Source: Maribacter algarum (ex Zhang et al. 2020)
Lineage (GTDB): Bacteria; Bacteroidota; Bacteroidia; Flavobacteriales; Flavobacteriaceae
Assembly: GCF_005885635.1 (NCBI RefSeq)
Contig: NZ_VATY01000002.1
Span: forward strand, 682,001 to 746,000
Direction: 5' to 3'
Length of the DNA: 64,000 nucleotides
Positions 1-9,422 of the stretch are shown piece after piece. Below the pieces are notes generated by a model. The model was not told where the DNA came from and did not search any database. It saw only the letters and a list, made by a program, of their open reading frames with translations. The position numbers and the translations under genes were made by a program. How positions within the stretch are numbered: position 1 is the stretch's first letter; each line of letters opens with the position of its first letter.

Positions 1-195
1 ATGATCCGCTGTTGCAAATGTTTTTTCAGGATGCAAAACCCTGATATTTCTATTTTTCAATCCTAAAAAAGCAACCGGACTTGTAACCTCATGTACCATG
101 TGACGGTCGATGAACAATACATCGGGACCGTTTTCGATTTGGTGAACTACATGAGAGTCCCATACTTTGTCAAATAGTGTCTTCTTCGCACTCAT
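1..195 (-). CDS. leuC: 3-isopropylmalate dehydratase large subunit (N-terminal fragment, cut by window edge)
   Basis: Only the first 65 codons are present; the gene runs off the left edge. The translation begins [17 protein letters not shown] and continues with [19 protein letters not shown] and FATADH. This is the characteristic N-terminus of LeuC, the aconitase-fold enzyme that isomerises 2- to 3-isopropylmalate in leucine biosynthesis. LeuC works as a complex with LeuD and a 4Fe-4S cluster; the cluster cysteines lie outside the window. The ATG at 195 fits the family start, and a good -7 element sits 21 bp upstream. The call is secure on the N-terminal signature, but nothing can be said about the rest of the gene or the downstream leu genes. 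Confidence 0.9.
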   Translation of the reverse strand, partial: MSAKKTLFDKVWDSHVVHQIENGPDVLFIDRHMVHEVTSPVAFLGLKNRNIRVLHPEKTFATADH

Positions 196-216
196 AATCT
201 TTGAATTCTAAGCTAG

Positions 217-248
217 CAAATCTAAGCAAAGAAGGAATTCTTAGGAAA
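217..248 (-). promoter_or_regulatory. Candidate Bacteroidota promoter of leuC
   Basis: On the minus strand TAGATTTG (224 to 217) matches the TAnnTTTG -7 consensus exactly. A TTTC (248 to 245) lies 20 bp upstream, one mismatch from the TTTG -33 element. The leader to the leuC ATG is 21 nt. No leader peptide or riboswitch-like structure is evident between it and the start. Confidence 0.4.
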
Positions 249-317
249 TTATTGCCATTTAAAATTACGATGTCCAAAAAGTTAATGAAGTTAACTAGTA
301 ACGTCGATTGCCCCTTT

Positions 318-812
318 TCAATGCGAGGTGTTCGGAGGCCAAGAGGGCAGTTCTTCTTGCTCCCTTTCTGTGAGCACTTTCCTTCTTCGGACATAAAATT
401 TATAGCCGTATAAACTTGAGAGGCTTAGAATAACAAACAATAACAATCTACTAATGTAAAGGTCAAAAAATGAAATTTCGGCTTTCTCGGGTAATTGGAT
501 ATTAGCACGAACTGCAATTTGCTCTAATTCTTTAGAGGTAAAGGGAGCGTACTTTTTCTGACTATTAAGATAGCCAACAAACTTAGGTTCTCCATAAGAA
601 TAGCCCAACCACAAGAACCTTTTTACAGTATACAGGCTGCCTATATCATAGTTACTTCCGTCTCGTATTCGAAATTCGAAGTTGTCAGGCAACTCTCTAA
701 TTTTGATAATTTTCTCTTCTGTTCCGAATGGAATCGGAAGTCCAATTTTTGAAGCAAAAAACTGTGAATTGAATATGAAGGCGAGTATAAAGGCGATTAG
801 TGAAATTTTCAT
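318..812 (-). CDS. Hypothetical membrane protein with signal peptide
   Basis: I do not recognise this 164-residue protein. Residues 1-20 form a hydrophobic signal sequence or first membrane segment. Residues 21-115 are soluble and mixed in charge, presumably periplasmic. Residues 119-139 form a clear transmembrane helix followed by the basic stretch VRRRK, which places the short C-terminal tail in the cytoplasm. No catalytic motif is visible. It is transcribed leftward toward leuC with about 120 bp between them, so it is probably its own unit. The 240 bp upstream gap separates it from the divergent DUF2911 gene and holds no other gene that I can see. Confidence 0.6.
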   Translation of the reverse strand: MKISLIAFILAFIFNSQFFASKIGLPIPFGTEEKIIKIRELPDNFEFRIRDGSNYDIGSLYTVKRFLWLGYSYGEPKFVGYLNSQKKYAPFTSKELEQIAVRANIQLPEKAEISFFDLYISRLLLFVILSLSSLYGYKFYVRRRKVLTEREQEELPSWPPNTSH

Positions 813-1052
813 CTTGACTTATTTTTGATTGTTTGTACATTAATTACAATCGTAAAAGTCATTGAAATACTATAGGAATCTTAGCTGGTAAAAAGGGAAA
901 TTCAACTGGTGGTTTTCAGGGATATAAAAATTGATTCATAGTTTAACATAAGTACTTCTGAGTTTAACAAAACGGTAACTTTATAAACGGGATACTGTAG
1001 CTACCTTAAACCATTACAAACACACTTATTTAATCAATTTAAATCAATCAAA

Positions 1053-2162
1053 ATGAAACAAGTTTACAAAAAGTCTTTAGTTGCCCTGTCATTGGCACTT
1101 CTGTTCTTTTCAACTCAAGTAATGGCGCAATTAGACCTTCCTTCCGGAAGTCAGAAAGCTAAGGTATCTCAACGCATAGGTATTACAGATGTTTCGATAC
1201 ACTATTCTAGACCTAGTGTCAATGGACGGGAAATTTGGGGAAAACTGGTTCCCTATGGCATGAACAATCTAGGTTTTGGTACCGCCAAAGAATCTCCATG
1301 GCGTGCAGGTGCTAACGAGAATACGGTTATCAAATTCACTGATGATGTCAAAATTGAAGGCCAACCAGTGGCAGCAGGAAAATATGGTCTTCATATGGTC
1401 ATTCATGAAGGTGACAAAGCGACAATCATTTTTTCAAGAAGTAGTGATGCATGGGGAAGCTATTTTTATGACCCGACTGACGATGTACTTAAGGTCGATG
1501 TCACTACGAAGGAGGTTGCGCATACGGAACAACTTACTTTCGATTTTGTGGATGTGGATGCAACATCGGCGGTTGCAACCTTACGTTGGGAAAAGAAACA
1601 AATTCCTTTTAAAGTTGAAGTAAATGTGACCGAGGTTGTTTTGGCCGACATAAGAAAAAAACTTGAAAACTCACCAGGTTTCAATCGACAGACTTGGGAG
1701 CAAGCGGCTAATTTTTCTTTAAATAATGGTGGCGATTTGGATGAAGCTTTAGGTTGGATTAATGGTGCAATAGCAGGACAATTTTTTAGCCAAAAGAATT
1801 TCAATAATTTGAGTATTAAAGCTGGTATTTTGACCAAACAGGGAAAAAAGACCGAAGCAGATGCTGTAATGGACGAAGCTTTGGGTATGGCGACTGTTTT
1901 TGAAACCCATGGTTACGGACGGCAATTGATAGCTCAGGGAAATAAAGAAAGAGCCATGAAAGTATTTAAAATAAACGCTAAGAAGAACAAAGGCCAATGG
2001 CCTGTTGACTTTGGTTTAGCGAGGGCTCATGCCGCCATGGGTAATTATAAAACTGCCTTAAAGCATCTGAAAATTGCTGAAGGTCGAGCTCCCGACAAGC
2101 CAAACAAAGACGCTATAGCCAGTTTTCTCGTAAAACTGCAGAACAGTGAAGACATAAATTAA
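1053..2162 (+). CDS. DUF2911 domain protein with C-terminal TPR region
   Basis: A secreted 369-residue protein. Residues 1-25 are a signal peptide ending in VMAQ. Residues 27-165 carry the DUF2911 signature, with blocks VSIHYSRPSVNGREIWG, WRAGANENTVIKF and AGKYGLHM. DUF2911 is a beta-rich extracytoplasmic domain of unknown function, common in Bacteroidota. Residues 210-360 are helical with repeated small/large residue patterning (for example SIKAGILTKQGKKTEADAV) typical of TPR repeats, suggesting a protein-binding tail. A UUCG-loop terminator follows the stop codon closely. The family assignment is firm; the function is unknown. Confidence 0.85.
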   Translation: MKQVYKKSLVALSLALLFFSTQVMAQLDLPSGSQKAKVSQRIGITDVSIHYSRPSVNGREIWGKLVPYGMNNLGFGTAKESPWRAGANENTVIKFTDDVKIEGQPVAAGKYGLHMVIHEGDKATIIFSRSSDAWGSYFYDPTDDVLKVDVTTKEVAHTEQLTFDFVDVDATSAVATLRWEKKQIPFKVEVNVTEVVLADIRKKLENSPGFNRQTWEQAANFSLNNGGDLDEALGWINGAIAGQFFSQKNFNNLSIKAGILTKQGKKTEADAVMDEALGMATVFETHGYGRQLIAQGNKERAMKVFKINAKKNKGQWPVDFGLARAHAAMGNYKTALKHLKIAEGRAPDKPNKDAIASFLVKLQNSEDIN

Positions 2163-2184
2163 CCGATAGTATGTATGACATGGT

Positions 2185-2212
2185 AAGGCCCGACTTCGGT
2201 TGGGCCTTTTTT
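2185..2212 (+). terminator. Intrinsic terminator with TTCG tetraloop
   Basis: Inverted repeat AAGGCCCGAC / GTTGGGCCTT (one G-T pair) around a TTCG loop, running into six T residues. It lies 22 bp after the DUF2911 stop. It also abuts the stop codon of the recG tail remnant on the other strand, so it probably once separated DUF2911 from an adjoining convergent recG. Confidence 0.85.
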
Positions 2213-2288
2213 AGCTTATATAATTCCATATGTTCCAGTATTTCACCAATTGTGAATAGGTTTGGCGAATGATATACCTTCCATTTTT
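2211..2288 (-). pseudogene. Remnant of a second recG 3' end (last 25 codons)
   Basis: Read leftward from 2288, the sequence encodes 25 residues ending KYWNIWNYIS and a TAA stop at 2213-2211. The C-terminus of the intact recG in this window ends KYKNIWNYIS. By hand, 16 of 25 residues agree, and 47 of 64 bases agree between 2213-2276 and 3664-3727, in the same orientation. An in-frame TGA immediately upstream (2289-2291) and the lack of further similarity show this is only a tail. The divergence means it is not a recent tandem copy. It most likely marks the old recG end, displaced when the segment with the lipoprotein gene entered. Confidence 0.75.
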
Positions 2289-2406
2289 TCATATTCCTCT
2301 TACACCTATCATCTATATTGTGGTAAAAGAATTGAAATTTTTCTAAAATCCACCCGTTATGCTTCATATCAAAATAACCCATTTTTAAACATTTTAATTG
2401 TCCCTT

Positions 2407-3639
2407 ATGGTAAGAAGACTATTTTTTTATTTGATTTTGGCTGTAAGTCTATCCTGTGGAAAAGAAACTATAACACCGGAAACGGAAAGTGAAGTTGATG
2501 AAATAGTTATTGAAGAAAAAGAAGAAGAACAGTCAGAAGAGGACGAAGTAACGGGCGGAGATACGGATACCGAAGAATCCGCAATATCTTTTGACATTGC
2601 AATATTGACAAGAGATGTGAATTCCGACGAAAAATCATTAGTGGATTATTTGAAAGGTGAGGCGAATGGCGTTTTTAATATTGATGCTGCTTTAGGTTAT
2701 AAGGTGTTTAATGATTTTGATACAAGGGGCAATGAACTTTTCTTTTGGCAAAGAACACCTCAAAGAGATGTTACCAAAATAAATCTTGAAACAAAAGAGT
2801 TTCAGAAGTACACCAATACCGATGGAGTACCTGATGAACAACTCTGGGAATATGACTATAGACTCTATCCACATCCAACTTCAAATCATATTGTGACTAT
2901 GGATTCCCATAATCCGGCTGGAATAGGAAACGATACAATTTTCTACAATTCTTTACGGATATACGATTATTTGAATGATGAGTTAGAAGTTATGGATTTG
3001 CCTGACAATGACCGTATCGGTGTGGGTTTTACATCCAGTAAATCTAGTGGGGAGTTTTACATGTACCAAAATAGAGTTGAGAAAGAGGAAGCTCCTACCG
3101 TTGATGAATGGAAAGTTGTTGATTTAACAACGAAAGAAATAGTCGCACAATTTGATTTATTCAATGACGACAGGAATTTTGCTTGGTATGAACAAAAAAT
3201 TTACTACCCAGATGGGAGAACCTTTGATATCTTGTCAAATGATTTTTCAGATGACTTGAATTTTCCCAATGATATAGGTTATGGAGATATGGTAAATTCT
3301 CAAATAAAGGGTAATGAAATTTTTTTCAAAGCAAATAGTGTAATAAAAAATGGAAGTATTTGGTCGGGCATAGTACTCTATAATTTTGAAACAAAAGAGA
3401 GTAAGAAGATTCTTGAAAATGAATTGTTAGAAGTTACCTTTAACAAATACGGATTTGAAGGTACAGGTGCCCAAAATATTACGCAGGCATATTATGATTT
3501 TGATTCAGGAGTAATAGCAATAACATGTGATACCCAATATCCAGAATTCGCTGTGATTTTTCTGGATTTTGATTTGACTATTTTAAAGGTTGATTTTCTA
3601 ACTGATCTTCAGCCGCTGAAAATAATGTCGCTAGACTAG
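2407..3639 (+). CDS. Hypothetical lipoprotein, possibly propeller-like
   Basis: This 410-residue protein starts MVRRLFFYLILAVSLSCGKE, a lipoprotein-type signal with its cysteine at residue 17. It is followed by a strongly acidic linker (residues 22-60, rich in E and D) typical of Bacteroidota surface lipoproteins. The remainder is beta-rich, with recurring patterns such as TKINLETKEF, VVDLTTKEIV and VLYNFETKES that look like propeller blades, but I recognise no named family. A TTG lies three codons upstream; the ATG is preferred. The gene is bracketed by two recG 3' ends (remnant at 2211-2288, intact recG from 3662), which suggests it arrived with foreign recG-flanking DNA. Confidence 0.7.
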   Translation: MVRRLFFYLILAVSLSCGKETITPETESEVDEIVIEEKEEEQSEEDEVTGGDTDTEESAISFDIAILTRDVNSDEKSLVDYLKGEANGVFNIDAALGYKVFNDFDTRGNELFFWQRTPQRDVTKINLETKEFQKYTNTDGVPDEQLWEYDYRLYPHPTSNHIVTMDSHNPAGIGNDTIFYNSLRIYDYLNDELEVMDLPDNDRIGVGFTSSKSSGEFYMYQNRVEKEEAPTVDEWKVVDLTTKEIVAQFDLFNDDRNFAWYEQKIYYPDGRTFDILSNDFSDDLNFPNDIGYGDMVNSQIKGNEIFFKANSVIKNGSIWSGIVLYNFETKESKKILENELLEVTFNKYGFEGTGAQNITQAYYDFDSGVIAITCDTQYPEFAVIFLDFDLTILKVDFLTDLQPLKIMSLD

Positions 3640-3661
3640 ATTTTCACTAAGTCATATTAAT

Positions 3662-5767
3662 TCAGCTAATATAGTTCCAAATATTCTTATACTTCACCAA
3701 TTGCGCATAGGCATGTCGAATAACCAAATTCTCAGGTTTTTCTAATGTAGGATCAGTCTTTAGCAATTGAATCGCATGATACCGCGCAGTTTTCAGAATA
3801 TCATTATCCTTTACGATATCAGCAATTTTTAGATTTAGCACCCCGCTTTGTTGCGTGCCCATAATGTCACCGGGACCACGCAGTCTGAGGTCTACTTCAG
3901 CAATTTCGAATCCATCATTGGTTCGCACCATGGTCTCTAAACGTGTTTTTGCTTCCGAGGAAAGTTTATGACTTGTCATGAGAATGCAAAAACTCTGATC
4001 CGCCCCACGGCCGACTCGACCTCTTAATTGATGCAATTGCGACAAGCCGAAGCGTTCTGCGCTTTCAATAATCATGACCGACGCATTCGGAACGTTTACC
4101 CCAACCTCTATAACCGTTGTGGCCACCATGATTTGTGTTTCACCGCGAACGAAGCGTTCCATTTCATAGTCTTTGTCTGCTGGTTTCATTTTACCATGAA
4201 CAATGGAAATCTGGTAATCGGGTAGTGGGAAGTCGCGAGCAATGCTTTCATAACCGTCCATCAAATCCTTATAATCCAGAGCTTCAGATTCCTGAATTAA
4301 AGGATATACCACATAGATTTGCCTTCCCTTTTTAATTTCGTCGCGAATAAATTGAAAAACCTTCAATCGATTGGAATCAAAACGATGAACAGTTTTAATG
4401 GGTTTACGACCTGGAGGAAGTTCATCGATAACTGAGATGTCCAAATCCCCGTACAAACTCATAGCCAAAGTTCTGGGAATTGGAGTAGCAGTCATTACCA
4501 AAATATGGGGTGGAAACTGATTCTTATGCCAAAGCTTAGAACGTTGCGCTACACCAAAACGATGCTGTTCATCAATAATGGCGAGACCTAAGTTTTTGTA
4601 TTTAACTTTGTCTTCTAAAAGTGCGTGCGTTCCGATAAGAATTTTGAGTTCGCCGCTTTCCAGCTGTTCATGAATCGGTCTCCTTGCAGATTGCTTTACA
4701 GAACCTGTAAGTAGGGCACAACTAATTCCGATTTTATCCAATAACGCTTTGATACCTACATAATGCTGATTGGCCAGAATTTCTGTAGGAGCCATTAAAC
4801 AGGCTTGATATCCATTGTCAATGGCAAGAAGCATTGTCATTACAGCTACTATAGTCTTTCCTGAACCAACATCTCCTTGAAGTAAACGATTCATTTGTGC
4901 ATTGCTTCCTAAATCATGGCGGATTTCCTTGATAACCCTTTTCTGAGCGCCTGTGAGTTCAAAAGGGAGGTGGTCCTTATAAAACTCATTGAACAACTCA
5001 CCTACTTGGTCAAATGGAAAACCTTTTATTTTTTGCTTATGCAGCATGTTCTTGATAAGGAGCTGCATTTGTATATAAAACAGCTCCTCAAATTTCAAAC
5101 GGAACTGCGCTTTTGCTAGTAACTCTTGATTCTTTGGAAAATGGATATTAAGTAATGAATCACTTTTATCGAGTAGTTTCAATACATGGATTAGACTTTC
5201 GGAAAGGGTTTCTGAAAAATTGCCCTTTGTTTCTAGAAACACCTGTTGAATCATTTTACTAAGTGTTCGATTGGTAATTCCTCGAGCACTTAATTTTTCA
5301 GTTGAAGGATAAATGGGCTGCATAAACACTTTGAGCCCCTTTTTATGTTCTTCGAGCAATTCCATTTCAGGGTGTGGCATCGAGAATACACCATTGAACC
5401 AATTGCATTTCCCAAAGATTACATAAGGCGTATTTAGTTTTAGGTTTTCGCGAATCCATTTTTGACCACGGAACCAAACGAGTTCCATTTTACCGGTTTC
5501 GTCAATAAAAGTTGCTACTAGTCGTTTGCCTTTCTTTTGCTCAACCGTTTTGATATGAGTGATTTTGCCCATAATCTGAACATCAGCACTGCTGCGTTGC
5601 AATTGGCCTACTTTGTAATATTGAGTTTTGTCTAAATAGCGATTCGGAAAGAGGTTGAGTAAATCTCGGTAGGTCTGAATGCCCAATTCTCCCTGCAAGG
5701 TTTCTGCCCGATTCGGACCGACACCTTTCAAATAGGTAACGGGAGTTTGAAGGAAATTGGCATTCAT
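3662..5767 (-). CDS. recG: ATP-dependent DNA helicase RecG
   Basis: RecG remodels stalled replication forks and Holliday junctions in the cytoplasm. The 701-residue product has the normal length. The order is an N-terminal wedge/OB region (residues 1-250, including GVGPNRAETL), Walker A GDVGSGKT at 298-305, the DEQH motif II at 399-402, and C-terminal helicase motifs including ATTVIEVGVNVPNASVM and QLRGRVGRG. The final residues KYKNIWNYIS are also found, diverged, at 2211-2288. It is divergent from the M1 peptidase gene with 78 bp between. The 22 bp downstream of its stop hold no terminator hairpin, unlike the position of the remnant copy. Confidence 0.97.
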   Translation of the reverse strand: MNANFLQTPVTYLKGVGPNRAETLQGELGIQTYRDLLNLFPNRYLDKTQYYKVGQLQRSSADVQIMGKITHIKTVEQKKGKRLVATFIDETGKMELVWFRGQKWIRENLKLNTPYVIFGKCNWFNGVFSMPHPEMELLEEHKKGLKVFMQPIYPSTEKLSARGITNRTLSKMIQQVFLETKGNFSETLSESLIHVLKLLDKSDSLLNIHFPKNQELLAKAQFRLKFEELFYIQMQLLIKNMLHKQKIKGFPFDQVGELFNEFYKDHLPFELTGAQKRVIKEIRHDLGSNAQMNRLLQGDVGSGKTIVAVMTMLLAIDNGYQACLMAPTEILANQHYVGIKALLDKIGISCALLTGSVKQSARRPIHEQLESGELKILIGTHALLEDKVKYKNLGLAIIDEQHRFGVAQRSKLWHKNQFPPHILVMTATPIPRTLAMSLYGDLDISVIDELPPGRKPIKTVHRFDSNRLKVFQFIRDEIKKGRQIYVVYPLIQESEALDYKDLMDGYESIARDFPLPDYQISIVHGKMKPADKDYEMERFVRGETQIMVATTVIEVGVNVPNASVMIIESAERFGLSQLHQLRGRVGRGADQSFCILMTSHKLSSEAKTRLETMVRTNDGFEIAEVDLRLRGPGDIMGTQQSGVLNLKIADIVKDNDILKTARYHAIQLLKTDPTLEKPENLVIRHAYAQLVKYKNIWNYIS

Positions 5768-5845
5768 AAAACGAATTTAGGGGTTCACAACTATTGCGAC
5801 AAACTAAAGTGGTAAATTTGGTTTGTCTTTTGCAGTAGTATCAAT

Positions 5846-7930
5846 ATGAACAGACTATTTCTTTTTCTTGTTTTCTTCGGATGGATGGCTAATGCTCAGC
5901 ATCAGGATAAGGTCGATTTTATTCGGGGAGAAGCATTTATTAAGCCTTACGGTGGACTATATAAAATTACTGGAAGCATAACTTATGATTTCAAGGTTTT
6001 GGAATCTGTTGATTCCGTCTTTATAGATGCAAAAAACATGGATTTTCTTTTTATTAATTTGAACAAAAAGAACAAGAAATATGCTTACGATGGAAAAAAG
6101 CTAATAATAAAAAATAGATTTAAAAAAGGTTCTTCCCATCAACTCGCAATTCGATTTCAGGCGAATCCAACTCAGACTTTGTATCATGTGGGTTTTGACG
6201 ATAAGATTAAGGGTAATGAACAGGTTTGGACTCAAGGGCAAGGCAAATATACTAGCCATTGGTTACCAAGCTTTGATGACATGGAGGAAAAGATAGAGTT
6301 TGACTTGACCTTAAATGGCGGCTCTACGCTGGATGTTGTTGCAAATGGAGAATTAATTGGAAAGAATTTTGGAGGGCATGAAACTTTTGATTGGAAATTC
6401 GATATGGAAAACCCCATGAGCAGCTACCTATTGGGCTTCGCCATTAGCAATTACGATAAACAAGAACTAAAATCAAAAAGCGGAATCCCCATCCAAAACT
6501 ATTACTATCCACACGATAGCCTTAAAGTGGAACCTACTTATCGTCACACTAAAAAGATTTTTGATTTTATAGAACAAGAAATCGGTTATCCCTATCCATG
6601 GCAGAATTATAAGCAGGTCCCTGTTCGTGACTTTCTTTATGCGGGAATGGAAAATACAACGTGCACCATTTTTTCCGACCAGTATGTTATCGATTCTACT
6701 GCTTTTGTAGATAAGAACTATGTCAATGTCAATGCGCACGAACTGGCGCATCAATGGTTTGGTAATTTGGTAACGGAGAAGAATGGTAATCATCACTGGT
6801 TACATGAGGGTTTTGCTACGTATTATGCCCAACTTGCAGAAAAAGAGGTATTTGGAGATGACCATTATTACTGGAAGTTGTACAAGTCGTTAAAACAACT
6901 GGAAGATGTAATAAAGCGAGGAGAAGGACAAGCCTTGACCAACCCCGAAGCAAGTAGTTTGATTTTTTACGAAAAGGGCGCTTGGGCTTTGTATATGCTT
7001 CGCAAGCAAATTGGTGATATTGCTTTCCGAAAGGGAATTCAGAATTATTTGGAAAAATTTAAGTTCAAAAATGTTACCATTCCTGATTTTATAAAAGAAA
7101 TGGAAACAACCTCCGATGAGGACCTATCTAGTTTTACCGATACGTGGTTAGAGAACGAAAGCCTTCCGTTTGAAGAGGCTAAGGCACAATTAAAAAAAGA
7201 TTCTGAGTCACTCGCTACACTTTTTAAGATGGAGGATGAGTTTCAAAAGGCGCAAAGCGACGATATTGCTTATGTGGCCTACTGGGAAGCCAGCAATTCA
7301 ATCCATCTTAAAAAACATATTTTAGAACAGTACCAGACTTCACTTCCTGAAGAAATTTATGAGCTTGCCTTTTCATCCGATACTATTCCTATTCGACAAT
7401 CCCTTTTATCAGCAAGAGATTTGCCAAGTTATTTGGATAAAGAAAAATTGGAATCCCTTTTAGAAGATAAGAGTTATGTTACGAAGGAGAATGCGCTTTT
7501 TACCTTGTGGCGTAGCTATCCTAAAGAACGAACGAAATATTTGGATGCAACTAAAAATATTACAGGACTTCCCAATAAAAATGTACGTTTACTATGGTTG
7601 ACTTTGGCCATGCTCTCTGAGAATTATAATAGCCCACAAACCAAGGCTTATTTTGACGAACTGAGTTTATACACGAATCCCCAATATGGTTTTGAAATAC
7701 GCCAAAGCGCCTTTTTTTATTTAAAGGAAGCTTTCGGTCTAAATGATGAAAGTTTAACTAGTTTGGTAAAAGCAACTGAGCATCATGCTTGGCAGTTCAA
7801 AAAATTTGCAAGAGATTTGTTGAAGGAATTGCTTAAAGATTCTGAATATAAAACACGATTGGAAAAGCTTTCAACGGAGCTAAATTCCAAAGAATCCCGT
7901 TATTTAAAGATTGAACTTAACAAAACATGA
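5846..7930 (+). CDS. M1 family zinc aminopeptidase, exported
   Basis: A 694-residue gluzincin aminopeptidase that removes N-terminal residues from peptides. Residues 1-18 are a signal peptide, so it acts in the periplasm or outside. The exopeptidase motif appears as AGMEN (266-270). The zinc site is HELAH at 298-302, followed 18 residues later by the third ligand Glu321 in HEGFATYYA. A helical C-terminal domain follows from about residue 450. All catalytic residues are present, in contrast to the degenerate relative at 36674-39523. TAAATTTG at 5813-5820 is a possible -7 element. The stop overlaps the next ATG by 4 bp, so it is co-translated with the patatin gene. Confidence 0.93.
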   Translation: MNRLFLFLVFFGWMANAQHQDKVDFIRGEAFIKPYGGLYKITGSITYDFKVLESVDSVFIDAKNMDFLFINLNKKNKKYAYDGKKLIIKNRFKKGSSHQLAIRFQANPTQTLYHVGFDDKIKGNEQVWTQGQGKYTSHWLPSFDDMEEKIEFDLTLNGGSTLDVVANGELIGKNFGGHETFDWKFDMENPMSSYLLGFAISNYDKQELKSKSGIPIQNYYYPHDSLKVEPTYRHTKKIFDFIEQEIGYPYPWQNYKQVPVRDFLYAGMENTTCTIFSDQYVIDSTAFVDKNYVNVNAHELAHQWFGNLVTEKNGNHHWLHEGFATYYAQLAEKEVFGDDHYYWKLYKSLKQLEDVIKRGEGQALTNPEASSLIFYEKGAWALYMLRKQIGDIAFRKGIQNYLEKFKFKNVTIPDFIKEMETTSDEDLSSFTDTWLENESLPFEEAKAQLKKDSESLATLFKMEDEFQKAQSDDIAYVAYWEASNSIHLKKHILEQYQTSLPEEIYELAFSSDTIPIRQSLLSARDLPSYLDKEKLESLLEDKSYVTKENALFTLWRSYPKERTKYLDATKNITGLPNKNVRLLWLTLAMLSENYNSPQTKAYFDELSLYTNPQYGFEIRQSAFFYLKEAFGLNDESLTSLVKATEHHAWQFKKFARDLLKELLKDSEYKTRLEKLSTELNSKESRYLKIELNKT

Positions 7931-8841
7931 GAGCATTAGTCATATCAGGGGGTGGAAGTAAGGGGGCCTTCGCCGGTGGTGTAGCACAGTTTCTTATTCA
8001 AGAATCAGGCAATAAATATGACCTGTTCGTAGGAACTTCTACGGGTAGCCTGTTGATATGCCATTTGGCTTTGGGTAAATTGGATAAGATTAAGGAAATC
8101 TACTCCAATGTAGATCAAAAAACTATTTTTAATAATTGTCCTTTTGTTATTAAGAAGAAACATGGCATCGATGAAATATCAATCAACCATTGGAATGTGG
8201 TTCGAAATTTTCTTCAAGGCAAGAAAACCTTTGGTGAGAGCGAGAATCTTCGAAATTTAATACGGGAAAGCCTTACAGTGGAAGAATATCAGGAACTAAG
8301 AGATGGACCCAATGATGTTGTGGTGACTGTTTCAAATCTTTCCTTGAATCAAGTAGAGTATAAGTCTATTATGGACTACAGCTATGATGAATTTTGTGAT
8401 TGGATTTGGATTTCAGCCAATTACACACCATTTATGAGTTTGGTACGAAAAAACGGCTCTGAATATGCCGATGGAGGCTTGGGCAGTATTGTTCCAATTG
8501 AAGAAGCCATATTGCGCGGTGCTAAGGATATTGATGTGGTAGTTTTGCATACCGAAATCAATTATATGAATCGTATGCCTTCAAGGAATCCATTTGAACT
8601 TTTGACCACAATGTTGAGTTTTATATTGGATCGTATTGAAAACCACAATATCCGAATCGGGAAATTGGTCGCCAATCAAAAAGATGCCATTATCAATTTG
8701 TATTACACTCCCACCGTGTTAACCACTAACTCTTTGATTTTCAACAAAGAAAAGATGACCCGTTGGTGGAAACGAGGTTATTTATATGCCAAGAATAAGA
8801 ATGAAGAGACCAATCCTATTCAGCCGAATGAGCATGAATAG
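7927..8841 (+). CDS. Patatin-like phospholipase
   Basis: A 304-residue patatin-family lipid acyl hydrolase. It has the oxyanion loop SGGGSKGAFAGG (7-18), the nucleophile elbow GTSTG (36-40, Ser38) and the catalytic aspartate in YADGG (Asp182), giving a complete Ser-Asp dyad. There is no signal peptide or membrane anchor, so it is probably cytoplasmic or peripherally membrane-bound. The ATG overlaps the stop of the M1 peptidase (ATGA), which indicates translational coupling. The natural substrate cannot be read from the sequence. Confidence 0.92.
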   Translation: MRALVISGGGSKGAFAGGVAQFLIQESGNKYDLFVGTSTGSLLICHLALGKLDKIKEIYSNVDQKTIFNNCPFVIKKKHGIDEISINHWNVVRNFLQGKKTFGESENLRNLIRESLTVEEYQELRDGPNDVVVTVSNLSLNQVEYKSIMDYSYDEFCDWIWISANYTPFMSLVRKNGSEYADGGLGSIVPIEEAILRGAKDIDVVVLHTEINYMNRMPSRNPFELLTTMLSFILDRIENHNIRIGKLVANQKDAIINLYYTPTVLTTNSLIFNKEKMTRWWKRGYLYAKNKNEETNPIQPNEHE

Positions 8842-8903
8842 TACACAGTTTTCAGTAAACAGTTGGCAGCAGAAGTAAATCTATTCTTTTAGGCCTTAAG
8901 ATC

Positions 8904-9422
8904 TTACCAGAGTTCTGCAATCTCTTTTTTTACAAAAGCAAGGGCAGTAGCTGAAGGATTTTGCTTATCCATCGTTTCAGTCAAAACATCTTCACGAAGT
9001 TTATCTGCAGAATCCGTTTCACTCATTCCAGCTTTCCGGATCATTTGAATGGTTGCACTTTTGGCCGCTTTGATGACATTCCATAATTCGTCTGTCAAAT
9101 AGATTTGTTGTGAAAGGTTATGTTCAAATTCATTCTCGATACTTTTGATCAATAAGTTCTCATATGCAGTTTTATCAGAGGAATTTGGTTTTACCCGCAA
9201 TACTAAACTAGGAATTGAAATTCGCTCTAAAAACAACGCCATACGTTCATAGGCCTGCAATCTGATAGGAAGTGTACTGGCTTGAGAATCTTTGTGAAGT
9301 AAAAACCTTCTTCTACCTTCCTCATTGTTGGTGTGCATTCGAAAAAAGTAAAATGCAATGGCACCTGTTACAACAGATGGTAATAGATATGCAAAAAGTT
9401 GAAAAATTTGATCGCCCGTCAT
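8904..9422 (-). CDS. Hypothetical single-pass membrane protein
   Basis: A 172-residue protein. Residues 7-26 (FQLFAYLLPSVVTGAIAFYF) are one transmembrane helix. The rest is helical and charged, with RLQAYERMALFLERI followed by acidic and polar helices, and is probably cytoplasmic. This layout resembles a conserved flavobacterial family of unknown function (perhaps the one catalogued as DUF7935, but I am not sure). It is convergent with the patatin gene, 62 bp apart, and divergent from the SGNH-like lipoprotein gene. No enzymatic motif is visible. Confidence 0.65.
   Translation of the reverse strand: MTGDQIFQLFAYLLPSVVTGAIAFYFFRMHTNNEEGRRRFLLHKDSQASTLPIRLQAYERMALFLERISIPSLVLRVKPNSSDKTAYENLLIKSIENEFEHNLSQQIYLTDELWNVIKAAKSATIQMIRKAGMSETDSADKLREDVLTETMDKQNPSATALAFVKKEIAELW

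Noticed and set aside
1276-1623. 115-codon frame inside the DUF2911 gene
   Set aside because: It is an out-of-frame shadow; the DUF2911 signature and signal peptide belong to the larger frame.
5768-5800. TTTG-N20-TAAATTCG on the minus strand as a recG promoter
   Set aside because: The -7 would lie about 5 bp before the ATG, requiring a leaderless transcript; without start mapping the claim is too weak.
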